Under the pieces are notes generated by a model. That model was not told the DNA's origin, ran no database searches, and worked only from the letters and a program-made list of their open reading frames with translations. Positions 1 to 7,033 of a DNA stretch of 17,078 nucleotides are shown one piece after another. Position 1 is the first letter of the stretch. Every line of letters begins with the position of its first letter. The stretch lies in NCBI GenBank assembly GCA_050920955.1, contig JBPBQS010000276.1, forward strand, positions 1 through 17,078. The letters are read 5' to 3'. The position numbers and the translations under genes were made by a program. This stretch comes from CAXSEF01 sp050920955 (GTDB lineage: Bacteria > Pseudomonadota > Alphaproteobacteria > Acetobacterales > Acetobacteraceae).

Positions 1-204
1 GATCTCGGTGTACAGCCCCAGCGGCTCGAAGGCCTCCCGGGTGAGCGACACCTTCTCGAGCCCGCGCGTGTCGACGCCGCCCTGCGTCTCGTCGACCGCG
101 AGCACCACGCGGTAGCCGTCGCGCCCGTCGATCGAGCGGGCGAACGCCACCAGGTCGTCGTCGACGAAGTGGGTCCGGCACACGACGATCTTCTGCTCGA
201 ACAC
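1..204 (-). CDS. Unidentified protein, N-terminal part (runs off the left edge)
   Basis: I do not recognise the family. The frame is open to the window edge, so only the N-terminus is visible. The chosen start is GTG at 204, because a GGGAGAG Shine-Dalgarno sequence lies 4-6 nt upstream; in-frame ATG codons at 225, 234 and 243 have no comparable site, so annotations starting at 243 are possible. The visible part starts with a hydrophobic strand (KIVVCRTHFV), then an acidic stretch (DDDL) and a second strand (YRVVLAVDE), which looks like the first alpha/beta units of a cytosolic enzyme. No signal peptide or membrane segment is visible. It lies 78 nt (39 nt from the ATG at 243) downstream of fdhD on the same strand, so co-transcription is likely. 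The coding assignment is fairly sure; function is unknown. Confidence 0.6.
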   Translation of the reverse strand, partial: MFEQKIVVCRTHFVDDDLVAFARSIDGRDGYRVVLAVDETQGGVDTRGLEKVSLTREAFEPLGLYTEI

Positions 205-282
205 ACCGCTCTCCCGGCGAACCATCGGCCGCATCCAACCCATAACAAGGCGGCCGCCCGCCGGGCAACGACCAGGCTCCCC

Positions 283-1212
283 CTACGCCCGCACCCGCCA
301 GGGGTGCGTGAACACCTCGAAGCCGTCCTGCCGCGCCACGCCGACCACGGTGATCCCCGCCGCCTCCGCCACCCGCAGCGCCAGCGCCGTCGGCGCGGAG
401 ACCGCCACTAGGATCGTCGCCCCCAGCACCGCCGCCTTCTGCACCAGCTCCACCGACACCCGGCTGGTCATCAGCAGCACGCCCGCCGACGCGTCCTCCC
501 CCGCCCGCGCCAGCGCGCCCGCCAGCTTGTCCAGCGCGTTGTGCCGCCCGACGTCCTCGCGCACCGCCACCAGCCCCGCGCCCGGCCGCCAGAACCCCGC
601 CGCGTGCACCGCCCGCGTCGCGTGGTTCAGCACCTGCGCCGGGTACAGCGACGCGGCGGCGGCGAACACGTCCTCGACGCGCACCGCCCGCCCCTCGCCC
701 ACCCGCGGCGGCGGCCGCACCGCGTCCGACAGGCTCTCCAGCCCGCACAGCCCGCACCCCGACGGCCCGGCCATCCGCCGCCGCCGCCTGTCCAGAACCC
801 CCATCCGCGCCGGGTCGATCCACATGCGCAGCTCGATCCCGCCGTCGGCCACGACGACCTCCAGCTCCTCGATCTGCTCCGCCCCGCCGAGGATGCCCTC
901 GTTGAGGCTGAACCCGAGGGCGAAGTCCTCCAGGTCGGCGGGGCTCGCCATCATCACCGCGTGCGACACCCGGTTGTAGGACAGCGCCACCGCGCACTCC
1001 TCGGCGATGTCGCGCCCCCCGGCCACGAGCACGCCGCCCCGGCACGCCACGCCTGCCACGGCCACGACGGGGGGCGGCAGCCCCGCCCCGCGCGCCGTGG
1101 ACGCCACCAGCCGGCCGGCGCCGGCCACCCCGCCGGCCCGCGAGTCCGGGCCTGGCACGGCGTCCGGCACCGCCGCCTCAGGCACCCTTGCCGGTGCTGG
1201 CCGCATCCTCAT
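283..1212 (-). CDS. fdhD: Formate dehydrogenase accessory sulfurtransferase FdhD
   Basis: FdhD passes sulfur from a cysteine desulfurase to the bis-MGD molybdenum cofactor, which formate dehydrogenase needs for activity; it acts in the cytoplasm. Family signatures are clear in this 309-aa product: EECAVALSYNRVSHAVMM near residues 71-88, the PADLEDFALGFSLNEGI block, the catalytic CGLC pair (Cys153 and Cys156) and VGRHNALDKL in the C-terminal half. The first ~45 residues are Ala/Pro/Gly-rich and poorly conserved. ATG 1212 is chosen because GAGGAG (1217-1222) sits 4 nt upstream; ATG 1206 and GTG 1185 are alternatives. With ATG 1212 the gene overlaps the 3' end of the upstream 65-aa gene by 35 nt, which suggests translational coupling. 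No formate dehydrogenase subunit gene is in the window, so the client enzyme lies elsewhere. Confidence 0.95.
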   Translation of the reverse strand: MRMRPAPARVPEAAVPDAVPGPDSRAGGVAGAGRLVASTARGAGLPPPVVAVAGVACRGGVLVAGGRDIAEECAVALSYNRVSHAVMMASPADLEDFALGFSLNEGILGGAEQIEELEVVVADGGIELRMWIDPARMGVLDRRRRRMAGPSGCGLCGLESLSDAVRPPPRVGEGRAVRVEDVFAAAASLYPAQVLNHATRAVHAAGFWRPGAGLVAVREDVGRHNALDKLAGALARAGEDASAGVLLMTSRVSVELVQKAAVLGATILVAVSAPTALALRVAEAAGITVVGVARQDGFEVFTHPWRVRA

Positions 1213-1375
1213 CCAGCTCCTCGACGACCTCGACCACCGCGGAGCGGTCGATCTTCTTCGCCTGCTCGGCGAGCGCGTCGCCCTTCTTCTCGTCGCCCTT
1301 CGCGTAGGCGCCCAGCGCGTCCTCGGCCAGCGTGCGCGCCTTGTCGTGCTCGGTCCCGGTCTTCTCGTCGGCCAT
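1178..1375 (-). CDS. Small acidic/charged hypothetical protein, 65 aa
   Basis: This 65-residue protein is highly charged and probably mostly helical: an Asp/Glu/Lys-rich N-terminus, a middle part with KGDEKKGDALAEQAKK, then VVEVVEELDEDA and a short Gly-Lys-Gly-Ala tail. It has no cysteines, no signal peptide and no membrane segment. The start is ATG 1375, preceded by GGGAGAG with good spacing; tandem ATGs at 1405 and 1402 are in frame but have no clear ribosome site. Its 3' end overlaps fdhD by 35 nt in another frame, so the two are probably coupled. Its upstream region (1376-1485) is shared with the divergent glycosyltransferase-family gene. I cannot name a family. The charge pattern and periodic Ala/Lys spacing are unlike the Arg/Pro-rich shadow frames of this DNA, which supports it being real. 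Confidence 0.75.
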   Translation of the reverse strand: MADEKTGTEHDKARTLAEDALGAYAKGDEKKGDALAEQAKKIDRSAVVEVVEELDEDAASTGKGA

Positions 1376-1485
1376 GGTCTCTCTCCCGTTTGTGTCTGAC
1401 ATCACAACCGCCGCGACCGCCCCCGGTTCCTGCCTTGCCCATCGCGCCCCTGGCCTTGCCCCGCCGGCGCGCCCATCCTCGCGCG

Positions 1486-2466
1486 ATGACCCCGCAGGAC
1501 CGCTTCGCCAGCTTCGTCGCCACCCTCGGCCGCGGCCCGGGCAAATCCCGCGCCCTGACCCGCGACGAGGCGCGCGAGGCCTTCACCATGGTGCTCGACG
1601 GCACGCCCGACCCCCACCAGGTCGGCGCCATGCTCATGCTCCTGCGCTACCGCGGCGAGGACCCCGACGAGATCGCCGGCCTCGTCGAGGCCACCCGCGC
1701 GCAGTCCCGCATGGGCCGCGCCCACGGCGCCCCGCCCGTCGACCTGGACTGGCCGTCCTACGGCGCCGGCCGCACCCGCGGCGCCCCCTGGTTCCTCCTG
1801 TCCGCGCTCGCGCTGGCCCGCGCCGGCACCAGCGTCCTCATGCACGGCACCAACGAGTTCACCAGCGGCATCGCCGTGGCCGACGCCCTGCCCGCCCTCG
1901 GCCTGCAGGCGTCGCCCGACCGCGCCCACGCCTGGGCCGCCCTGGCGCGCGACCGCTTCGCCTTCCTGCCCGCCGCCACTCTGTCGCCCGACCTCGACCG
2001 CCTGCTCGGCATGCGCGCCCTGTTCGGCCTGCGCTCGCCAGTCAACACCGTGGCCCGGCTGCTCGACCCCGCCGACGCCGCCGCCTCGGTCGACGGCGTG
2101 TTCCACCCGCCCTACATCGACGTCCACCTCGGCGTCGCCGAGCGCCTGGACCGCCCCTCGCTCCTCGTCCTCAAGGGCGGCGGCGGCGAGGCCGAGCGCC
2201 CGCCCGCCAAGCCCACCGCCGTCCACCTCTGGCGCCGCGGCCACGGCCGCTCCGAGCTGCTGCTTCCCGCCACCGGCCCGACCGGCCCGCGCGTCGACGA
2301 CACCCCCGCCCTCCTCGCCGCCGTCTGGCACGGCCAGGCCACGCCCGAGGACGCCCTCGCCACCGTGACCGGCACGATCGCCATGGCCCTCCTCGCCCTG
2401 GACCGCGCCCGCGACGCGGAGCACGCCGACACCCAGGCGCACGCGATCTGGTCCGCCCGGCGCTAG
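1486..2466 (+). CDS. TrpD2/YbiB-like glycosyltransferase family protein
   Basis: The 326-aa product has the two-domain layout of the anthranilate phosphoribosyltransferase superfamily: an N-terminal helical domain with LTRDEAREAF, then DPHQVGAMLMLLRYRGED, and a C-terminal alpha/beta domain with ALARAGTSVLMHGTNEF, RSPVNTVARLLDP and a late LLVLKGGGGEAER block. The glycine-rich GTGGD motif of true TrpD is replaced by a YGAGRTRG segment (about residues 90-97), and the KHGNR motif by MHGTNEF. It is therefore unlikely to make phosphoribosyl-anthranilate and better fits the TrpD2/YbiB group, whose E. coli member is a DNA-binding protein. The ATG has no obvious Shine-Dalgarno sequence, so translation may be leaderless or weak. 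It is divergent from the fdhD cluster and 112 nt upstream of dctA. Superfamily is fairly sure; the function is not. Confidence 0.85.
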   Translation: MTPQDRFASFVATLGRGPGKSRALTRDEAREAFTMVLDGTPDPHQVGAMLMLLRYRGEDPDEIAGLVEATRAQSRMGRAHGAPPVDLDWPSYGAGRTRGAPWFLLSALALARAGTSVLMHGTNEFTSGIAVADALPALGLQASPDRAHAWAALARDRFAFLPAATLSPDLDRLLGMRALFGLRSPVNTVARLLDPADAAASVDGVFHPPYIDVHLGVAERLDRPSLLVLKGGGGEAERPPAKPTAVHLWRRGHGRSELLLPATGPTGPRVDDTPALLAAVWHGQATPEDALATVTGTIAMALLALDRARDAEHADTQAHAIWSARR

Positions 2467-2578
2467 GCCCAGCCTCGGCAGGGCTGCACGCACCGGGCAC
2501 ACGGATTGCATATCGCTACGCCAAGCGAATGAACTTCCGTGGCGCCGCGCCCGGACCGTCGCGTCAGGAGGCGAACGC

Positions 2579-3925
2579 ATGACCCCCGCAACCCCCTTCG
2601 CCGCCGCGCGCCGGCCGCCGCTCTACGCCTCGCTGTTCGTCCAGGTCGTCGCGGGCCTCGCGCTCGGCGTCGTCCTCGGCGTCGCCGCCCCGCAGTTCGC
2701 CACAGGCCTGAAGTTCTTCAGCGACGCCTTCCTCAAGCTGATCTCGATGATCGTGGCGCCGATCGTGTTCTGCGTCGTCGTCCACGGCATCGCGGGCGCC
2801 GGCGACCTGCGCAAGGTGGGCCGCGTCGGCGGCAAGGCGCTGCTCTACTTCGAGGTGATGACCACCCTCGCCCTCGTCGTCGGCCTGGTCCTCGCCTTCC
2901 TGGTGCGTCCGGGCGACGGCATGAACATCGACACCGCCCACCTCGACCCCCACGCGCTCGACACCTATTCCGCCAGCGCCCGCAAGCTCCAGGGCGCCGC
3001 CGGCATCGGCAGCTTCATCCTCAACATCATCCCGACCACCTCGTTCGACGCGCTCGCCCGCAACGACGTGCTCCAGGTGCTGTTCTTCGCCATCGTGTTC
3101 GGCGTCAGCCTCGCGCTTGTCGGCGAGCCCGCGAAATCCGTCGCCCAGGGCATCGAGACCATCGGCAGCGTGCTGTTCCGCGCCATGGGCCTGATCGTCC
3201 GCCTCGCCCCCCTCGGCGTCCTCGGCGCCGTCGCCTACACGGTCGGCCAGTACGGCGTCGGCTCGCTGCGCCAGCTCGCGTCCCTGGTCGTGCTGTTCTG
3301 GGTCGCCGTCGCCTTCTTCGTGCTCGTGGTCCTCGGCGCCGTGCTCCGCGTCACCACCGGCCTGTCGATCCTGAAGTTCCTCCTCTACCTGCGCGAGGAG
3401 CTGACCATCGTCCTCGCCACCGCCTCCTCGGACGCCGTCCTGCCGCAGGTCATGCGCAAGCTGGAGCGCCTCGGCATCCGCCCCAGCGTCGTCGGCCTGG
3501 TCGTGCCCACCGGCTACTCCTTCAACCTCGACGCCTTCTCCATCTACCTGACGCTCGCGACCGTGTTCATCGCCCAGGCCACCAACACGCCGCTCTCCCT
3601 CGGCGACCTGCTCCTCGTCCTCGGCATCTCGCTCGTCACCTCCAAGGGCGCGCACGGCATCCCCGGCTCGGCCATCGTCATCCTCGCCGCCACGCTGAAC
3701 GCCGTGCCCGCCATCCCCGCGATCGGCCTGGTGCTCGTGCTCTCGATCGACTGGTTCGTCGGCATGGCCCGCGCCCTGGGCAACCTCGTGGGCAACTGCG
3801 TCGCCACCGTCGTCATCGCCGCCTGGGAGGGCGACATCGACCTCGCCCTCGCCCGCAGCGTCCTCGCCGGCAACGTCCGCGTCGACCTCGCCACGGACAC
3901 CGAGCTGGCGATCCCTGCGGAGTAA
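2579..3925 (+). CDS. dctA: C4-dicarboxylate:cation symporter DctA (DAACS family)
   Basis: The product is a 448-aa inner-membrane transporter of the glutamate/C4-dicarboxylate:cation symporter family. Its length matches DctA (about 430-450 aa). Visible hallmarks are the first hydrophobic segment VVAGLALGVVLGVAAPQF (about residues 21-40), the SSDAVLPQVMRKLERLG re-entrant hairpin 1 (about 282-300), the VPTGYSFNLDAFSIYLT motif (about 308-325), GISLVTSKGAHGIPGSA for hairpin 2, and the final cation/substrate helix with GNLVGNCVATVV. The likely role is uptake of succinate, fumarate or malate with protons or sodium; DAACS members overlap in substrate, so aspartate or glutamate transport cannot be excluded. 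AGGAGG at 2566-2571 lies 7 nt before ATG and fixes the start. The stop codon is directly followed by structured repeat R1, which may end the transcript. maeB, which oxidises imported malate, lies further along the window. Confidence 0.92.
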   Translation: MTPATPFAAARRPPLYASLFVQVVAGLALGVVLGVAAPQFATGLKFFSDAFLKLISMIVAPIVFCVVVHGIAGAGDLRKVGRVGGKALLYFEVMTTLALVVGLVLAFLVRPGDGMNIDTAHLDPHALDTYSASARKLQGAAGIGSFILNIIPTTSFDALARNDVLQVLFFAIVFGVSLALVGEPAKSVAQGIETIGSVLFRAMGLIVRLAPLGVLGAVAYTVGQYGVGSLRQLASLVVLFWVAVAFFVLVVLGAVLRVTTGLSILKFLLYLREELTIVLATASSDAVLPQVMRKLERLGIRPSVVGLVVPTGYSFNLDAFSIYLTLATVFIAQATNTPLSLGDLLLVLGISLVTSKGAHGIPGSAIVILAATLNAVPAIPAIGLVLVLSIDWFVGMARALGNLVGNCVATVVIAAWEGDIDLALARSVLAGNVRVDLATDTELAIPAE

Positions 3926-4046
3926 GGCAAGCATGGGCTCTGCCCAAACCCGCCAGGGCGAGCCGCCCTGGACTGGCCTTACTTAGGGAAGCCATCCAAG
4001 GGGCTTCCCTTGGCGGAGTTCGAGGCAGAGCCTCGACCTTGCTTAG
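3926..4046 (+). repeat. Four-hairpin intergenic element, copy R1
   Basis: This fills the whole space between convergent dctA and the M20 hydrolase gene. Hairpins in order: h1 3935-3945 (GGGC/GCCC), h2 3953-3971 (CCAGGGCG/CGCCCTGG, 3-nt loop), h3 3996-4013 (CCAAGGG/CCCTTGG), h4 4021-4035 (CGAGGC/GCCTCG). The ends GCAAG (3927-3931) and CTTGC (4038-4042) can close the element. Linkers AAACCCGC (h1-h2) and CGGAGT (h3-h4) recur in the other copies. A competing stem, GGGAAGCC (3986-3993) with GGCTTCCC (4002-4009), excludes h3. There is no T-tract, so it is not a classical intrinsic terminator, but it could act as a bidirectional one. Confidence 0.9.
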
Positions 4047-5254
4047 TCTTCCGGCCGCCACGCCCGCAGCCATGCGCACAGCGCGAGCACCGTGAGCCCC
4101 GCGTCCGCCACGGTGATCGCCTCCGCCGGGTTGTGGCTGATCCCGCGCCAGCACCGCGTGAACAGCATCCCCACCGGGCACAGCGAGGCCATCGTCATCG
4201 CGTCGTGCCCTGCCCCGCTCGGCAGCCTGAGCGGCGGCACGCCGAGCCCCCCCACGGCCCGCTCCAGCGCGTCCTGCAGCGGAGGCGCGCACGCGACCGC
4301 GCCCGCCTCGTGCACGACGGCCGCGTGCAGGCGCACGCCGCGCTCGGACGCGACGAGCGCGATCGCGCGCCGGATCGCCGCCACCCCGTCGCGCCGCACG
4401 GCGTCGTCGGGCGCGCGGACGTCGACGCTGAACTCGACGTCGCCGGGGATGCTGTTCGGGGCGCCGGGGCTGACCAGCATCTGCCCCACGGTCGCGACCA
4501 GCGAGCGCCCGGCGTGCTGCGCGACCTGCTCCACCGCGATCACCATCGCGGCGGCGGCCACCAGCGCGTCGTGGCGCATCGACATCGGCACCGTCCCGGC
4601 GTGCCCCGCGGTGCCGGCGACGCGGACCCGCAGCCGGGTGGCGCCGGCGATCGCGGTGACGACGCCGAGCGGCAGCGACTGCGCCTCCAGCACCGGGCCC
4701 TGCTCGATGTGCGCCTCGACGTAGGCCGCGACGTGCCCGCCCACGCGCGAGAGGCGGGGGATCGCGTCCGGGTCGCAGCCGAACGCGCGCAGCGCGGCGC
4801 GCAGCGTGACCCCGTCGGCGTCCGCGGTGTCGAGCGACGCCGGGTCGAAGCGCCCCGCCAGCGCGCGCGAGCCGGCCATCGTCACGGGGAAGCGCACGCC
4901 CTCCTCGTCGCCGAACGCCACGACCTCCACGGCGAACGCCAGCGCCTCGCCCCGCGCGCGCAGCTCGCCCAGCGCCGCCAGGGCCGCCAGCACCCCGAAC
5001 GCGCCATCGTAGCGCCCCGCCTGGCGCACCGTGTCGATGTGCGAGCCCAGGATCACCACCGGCCGCCCGTTATCCCCGCCCGCCGGCGTGCGCCCCACGA
5101 CGTTGCCCACGTCGTCGATCCACGCCGAGAGCCCGGCCTCGCGCATCCACGCCGCGACCTGGAGTGCTGCGGCCTTGTGCGCGGGCGTCAGGTAGAGCCG
5201 CGTCAGCTCGCCCGGCACGTCGGTGAACGCCGACAGCGCCTCGAGCCGCGCCAT
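4043..5254 (-). CDS. M20-family Zn-dependent hydrolase: allantoate amidohydrolase or N-carbamoyl-L-amino-acid hydrolase
   Basis: The 403-aa product is a cytosolic dinuclear-metal amidohydrolase of the AllC/hydantoinase-carbamoylase type; it would release ammonia (and CO2 for carbamoyl substrates) from allantoate, a ureido acid or an N-carbamoyl amino acid. Metal ligands are visible in order: GSHIDT (His72, Asp74), YDGAFG (Asp83), GDEEGVRF (Glu117-Glu118), HIEQGP (His182) and, near the C-terminus, SGAGHDAM (His350). The dimerisation-domain motif GTAGHAGTVPM (about 214-224) and the late RCWRGISHNPAE are also typical. ATG 5254 gives a length close to the family's ~410 aa; GTG 5260, or a longer form from a CTG overlapping the upstream stop, are alternatives. 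It lies 59 nt behind a DUF3830 gene on the same strand, probably in one operon. The subfamily substrate cannot be decided from motifs alone, so I leave the symbol empty. Confidence 0.88.
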   Translation of the reverse strand: MARLEALSAFTDVPGELTRLYLTPAHKAAALQVAAWMREAGLSAWIDDVGNVVGRTPAGGDNGRPVVILGSHIDTVRQAGRYDGAFGVLAALAALGELRARGEALAFAVEVVAFGDEEGVRFPVTMAGSRALAGRFDPASLDTADADGVTLRAALRAFGCDPDAIPRLSRVGGHVAAYVEAHIEQGPVLEAQSLPLGVVTAIAGATRLRVRVAGTAGHAGTVPMSMRHDALVAAAAMVIAVEQVAQHAGRSLVATVGQMLVSPGAPNSIPGDVEFSVDVRAPDDAVRRDGVAAIRRAIALVASERGVRLHAAVVHEAGAVACAPPLQDALERAVGGLGVPPLRLPSGAGHDAMTMASLCPVGMLFTRCWRGISHNPAEAITVADAGLTVLALCAWLRAWRPED

Positions 5255-5313
5255 CAGCACCCCGCCGACGCGCGCGGCCTCCCGGTCGCCCGCCGCCCGG
5301 TCGCCGGTGTGCG

Positions 5314-5724
5314 TCAGCCGGCGTCCAGCTCGAAGCGTATGTCCTGCGCGCCCTGCCACAGCACCATCTTCCCGAGCGTCGCCAGGTTCTCCAGCCCCTC
5401 GGTGATGGTCAGGAAGTGGTTGCCCGCGAGCTGCCCCAGCTTGCTGGCGAAGTTCACGCTGCCGTAGGCGATCAGGAACTCCGTCTCGCTGAGCCCGCCG
5501 GGATACAGCAGGATCTGGCCGGGCGCCGGGTACGTCGTCGCGTTCTCGTGTGTCAGCCCGAGGTCCAGCTCGCCCAGCGGGATCCAGCACGCCTCGCCGC
5601 TCCAGCGCACGTGGATGATCTTCTGCACGTAGGGCAGGAGGCCGCGGAACACCGCCTCCGTCCGCGGCGCGGCGGACTCGAAACGGGCCTTGAACTGGTG
5701 CGGGCCGGCAATGATTCTGATCAT
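5314..5724 (-). CDS. DUF3830 family protein (cyclophilin-like fold)
   Basis: The 136-aa product matches the DUF3830 family as I recall it: an N-terminal strand with IRIIAGPHQFKARFE, a small helix with APRTEAVFRGLLP, then QKIIHVRWSGEACWIPLG, APGQILLYPGGLSETEFLIAYG, FASKLGQLAGNHFLTI and a C-terminal GAQDIRFELD strand. The family has a small beta-barrel fold related to cyclophilin-like domains. Its biochemical role is not established, although it often sits beside M20 carbamoylase/allantoate hydrolase genes, as here. ATG 5724 is preceded by GGTGGG and begins right at the domain; an in-frame upstream extension to 5826 would read through repeat R2 and is rejected. No signal peptide or membrane segment is visible. 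It is the first gene of a likely two-gene unit with the hydrolase. Confidence 0.85.
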   Translation of the reverse strand: MIRIIAGPHQFKARFESAAPRTEAVFRGLLPYVQKIIHVRWSGEACWIPLGELDLGLTHENATTYPAPGQILLYPGGLSETEFLIAYGSVNFASKLGQLAGNHFLTITEGLENLATLGKMVLWQGAQDIRFELDAG

Positions 5725-5769
5725 GCCCACCGAATCCCGCGGATGCGGGCGCGTGTCAACGACGGATGC

Positions 5770-5899
5770 AGGCAGGCATGGGCTCCGCCCAAACCCGCAA
5801 AGGGTCCGAGGACCCTTTGATCCCATCTACTTAAGGTAAGCCATCCAAGGGGCTTCCCTTGGCGGAGTCCAGAGGCAGAGCCTCTGGCCTTGCCTGCCT
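5770..5899 (+). repeat. Four-hairpin intergenic element, copy R2
   Basis: It lies between the moaA stop codon (5900-5902) and the DUF3830 start. The ends AGGCAGGC (5770-5777) and GCCTGCCT (5892-5899) are perfect 8-bp inverted repeats. Hairpins: h1 5780-5790 (GGGC/GCCC), h2 5798-5819 (CAAAGGGTCC/GGACCCTTTG), h3 5845-5862 (CCAAGGG/CCCTTGG, identical to R1), h4 5869-5887 (CCAGAGGC/GCCTCTGG). The h2 stem is almost entirely different in sequence from R1, R3 and R4 yet pairs perfectly. Here the element is antisense to the flanking transcription; it could insulate the DUF3830-hydrolase unit from moaA. Confidence 0.9.
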
Positions 5900-6886
5900 T
5901 CAGCCCCCCGTGACGCTCATGTGCCGTGCCACCGCCGGGCCCTGCCGCTGCCGCTCGATGACGAAGTCGTGCCCCTTCGGCTTGCGCGCGATCGCCCCCA
6001 GGATCACCCCCTGCAGCTCCTCGTCCGACGCCCCGTCGCGCAGCGGCGCGCGCAGGTCCACCGCGTCGTCCTGCCCGAGGCACATGTAGAGCGTTCCCGT
6101 GCAGGTCAGCCGCACCCGGTTGCAGCTCTCGCAGAAGTTGTGCGTCATCGGCGTGATGAACCCGATGCGCTGCCCGGTCTCGCCCACGTCGAAGTAGCGC
6201 GCCGGCCCCCCCGTCTTGTGGTCGCTCTCCGTGAGCGTCCAGCGCAGCCGCAGCCGCGCCCGCACCACCGACAGCGGCAGGTACTGGTCCGTCCGGTCGC
6301 CGCCAATGTCGCCCATCGGCATCGTCTCGATCAGCGTCAGGTCGAAGCCGTGCTTCCCGCACCAGGCCAGCATCTCGTCGAAGCGGTCCTCGTTCACGCC
6401 CTGCAGCGCCACCGCGTTGATCTTGACCGCGAGCCCCGCGTCGCGCGCCGCCATGATCCCGTCGACGACCTGCGCCAGGTTGCCCCGCCGCGTCACTGCC
6501 GCGAACGCCGCGTCGTCGAGCGTGTCGAGGCTGACGTTGACGCGCCGCACCCCCGCGCGCGCCAGCTCCGGCGCGAACCGCCTGAGCTGCGTCCCGTTCG
6601 TCGTCAGCGTCAGCTCGTCGAGCCCGTGCCCGAGCCGCGCGCCGAGCCCCGCGAACAGCTGCATCACGCCGCGCCGCACCAGCGGCTCGCCCCCGGTCAG
6701 CCGCAGCCTGCGCACGCCGAGCCCCACGAACGCGCCGCACAGCCGGTCCAGCTCCTCCAGCGAGAGGACCTCCGGCTTGGGCAGGAACTCCATGTCCTCG
6801 GCCATGCAGTAGACGCAGCGGAGGTCGCAGCGGTCCGTCACCGAGACGCGGAGGTAGGTGACGGACCGGCCGAACGGATCGATCAT
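5900..6886 (-). CDS. moaA: GTP 3',8-cyclase MoaA (molybdenum cofactor biosynthesis)
   Basis: This radical-SAM enzyme converts GTP to 3',8-cH2GTP, the first step of molybdopterin synthesis, in the cytoplasm and together with MoaC. The 328-aa product has the SAM [4Fe-4S] motif CDLRCVYC (Cys20, Cys24, Cys27), the LTGGEPL motif, TTNGTQL, NVSLDTLD, and the substrate-side [4Fe-4S] cysteines in CESCNRVRLTCTGTLYMC (Cys252, Cys255, Cys269). It ends in the conserved Gly-Gly that is essential in MoaA. ATG 6886 is chosen because the protein then begins directly with the conserved IDPFGR; a TTG at 6907 would add seven residues. AAGGG at 6892-6896 reads only as its complement on the coding strand, so the ribosome site is weak. 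moaC and other mo genes are absent from the window, so moaA is probably encoded apart from them. Repeat R2 follows its stop codon directly. Confidence 0.96.
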   Translation of the reverse strand: MIDPFGRSVTYLRVSVTDRCDLRCVYCMAEDMEFLPKPEVLSLEELDRLCGAFVGLGVRRLRLTGGEPLVRRGVMQLFAGLGARLGHGLDELTLTTNGTQLRRFAPELARAGVRRVNVSLDTLDDAAFAAVTRRGNLAQVVDGIMAARDAGLAVKINAVALQGVNEDRFDEMLAWCGKHGFDLTLIETMPMGDIGGDRTDQYLPLSVVRARLRLRWTLTESDHKTGGPARYFDVGETGQRIGFITPMTHNFCESCNRVRLTCTGTLYMCLGQDDAVDLRAPLRDGASDEELQGVILGAIARKPKGHDFVIERQRQGPAVARHMSVTGG

Positions 6887-7033
6887 GCGCGAAGGGAACC
6901 CTTGCAAGGCAAAGCGGGCAGCCGTGGCCGACGCAGCCGGCCCGGCGCCGGCGCACCCGCCTCATGTCGCGTCTGCGGGCCCCGGATCAAGGCGCAACCC
7001 GACGCGCGGCCGCCGCCATGCGCAGCCGCGCCC

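Noticed and set aside
1429..1460. Degenerate copy of the four-hairpin element (CCTGCCTTGCC and CCTGGCCTTGCC)
   Set aside because: Only the end-like sequence is present, with no hairpin pairs or linkers; composition alone could produce it.
541..1485. N-terminal extension of the TrpD2-like frame back to 541
   Set aside because: It is antisense to fdhD and the 65-aa gene, Pro/Arg/His-rich, and the conserved domain begins at ATG 1486.
1486..2466. True anthranilate phosphoribosyltransferase (trpD) for tryptophan synthesis
   Set aside because: Both phosphoribosyl-diphosphate motifs are altered and no trp gene is nearby.
5314..5724. Ureidoglycolate lyase (AllA) as identity of the 136-aa protein
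   Set aside because: Tempting because of the neighbouring AllC-like hydrolase, but the motifs (HVRWSGEA, IPLGELDLG, LLYPGGLSETE) fit DUF3830, not AllA.
6887..7033. Molybdenum-cofactor riboswitch upstream of moaA
   Set aside because: The 147-nt spacer has GC-rich hairpins but not the ordered helices expected of that RNA, and I see no conserved core.
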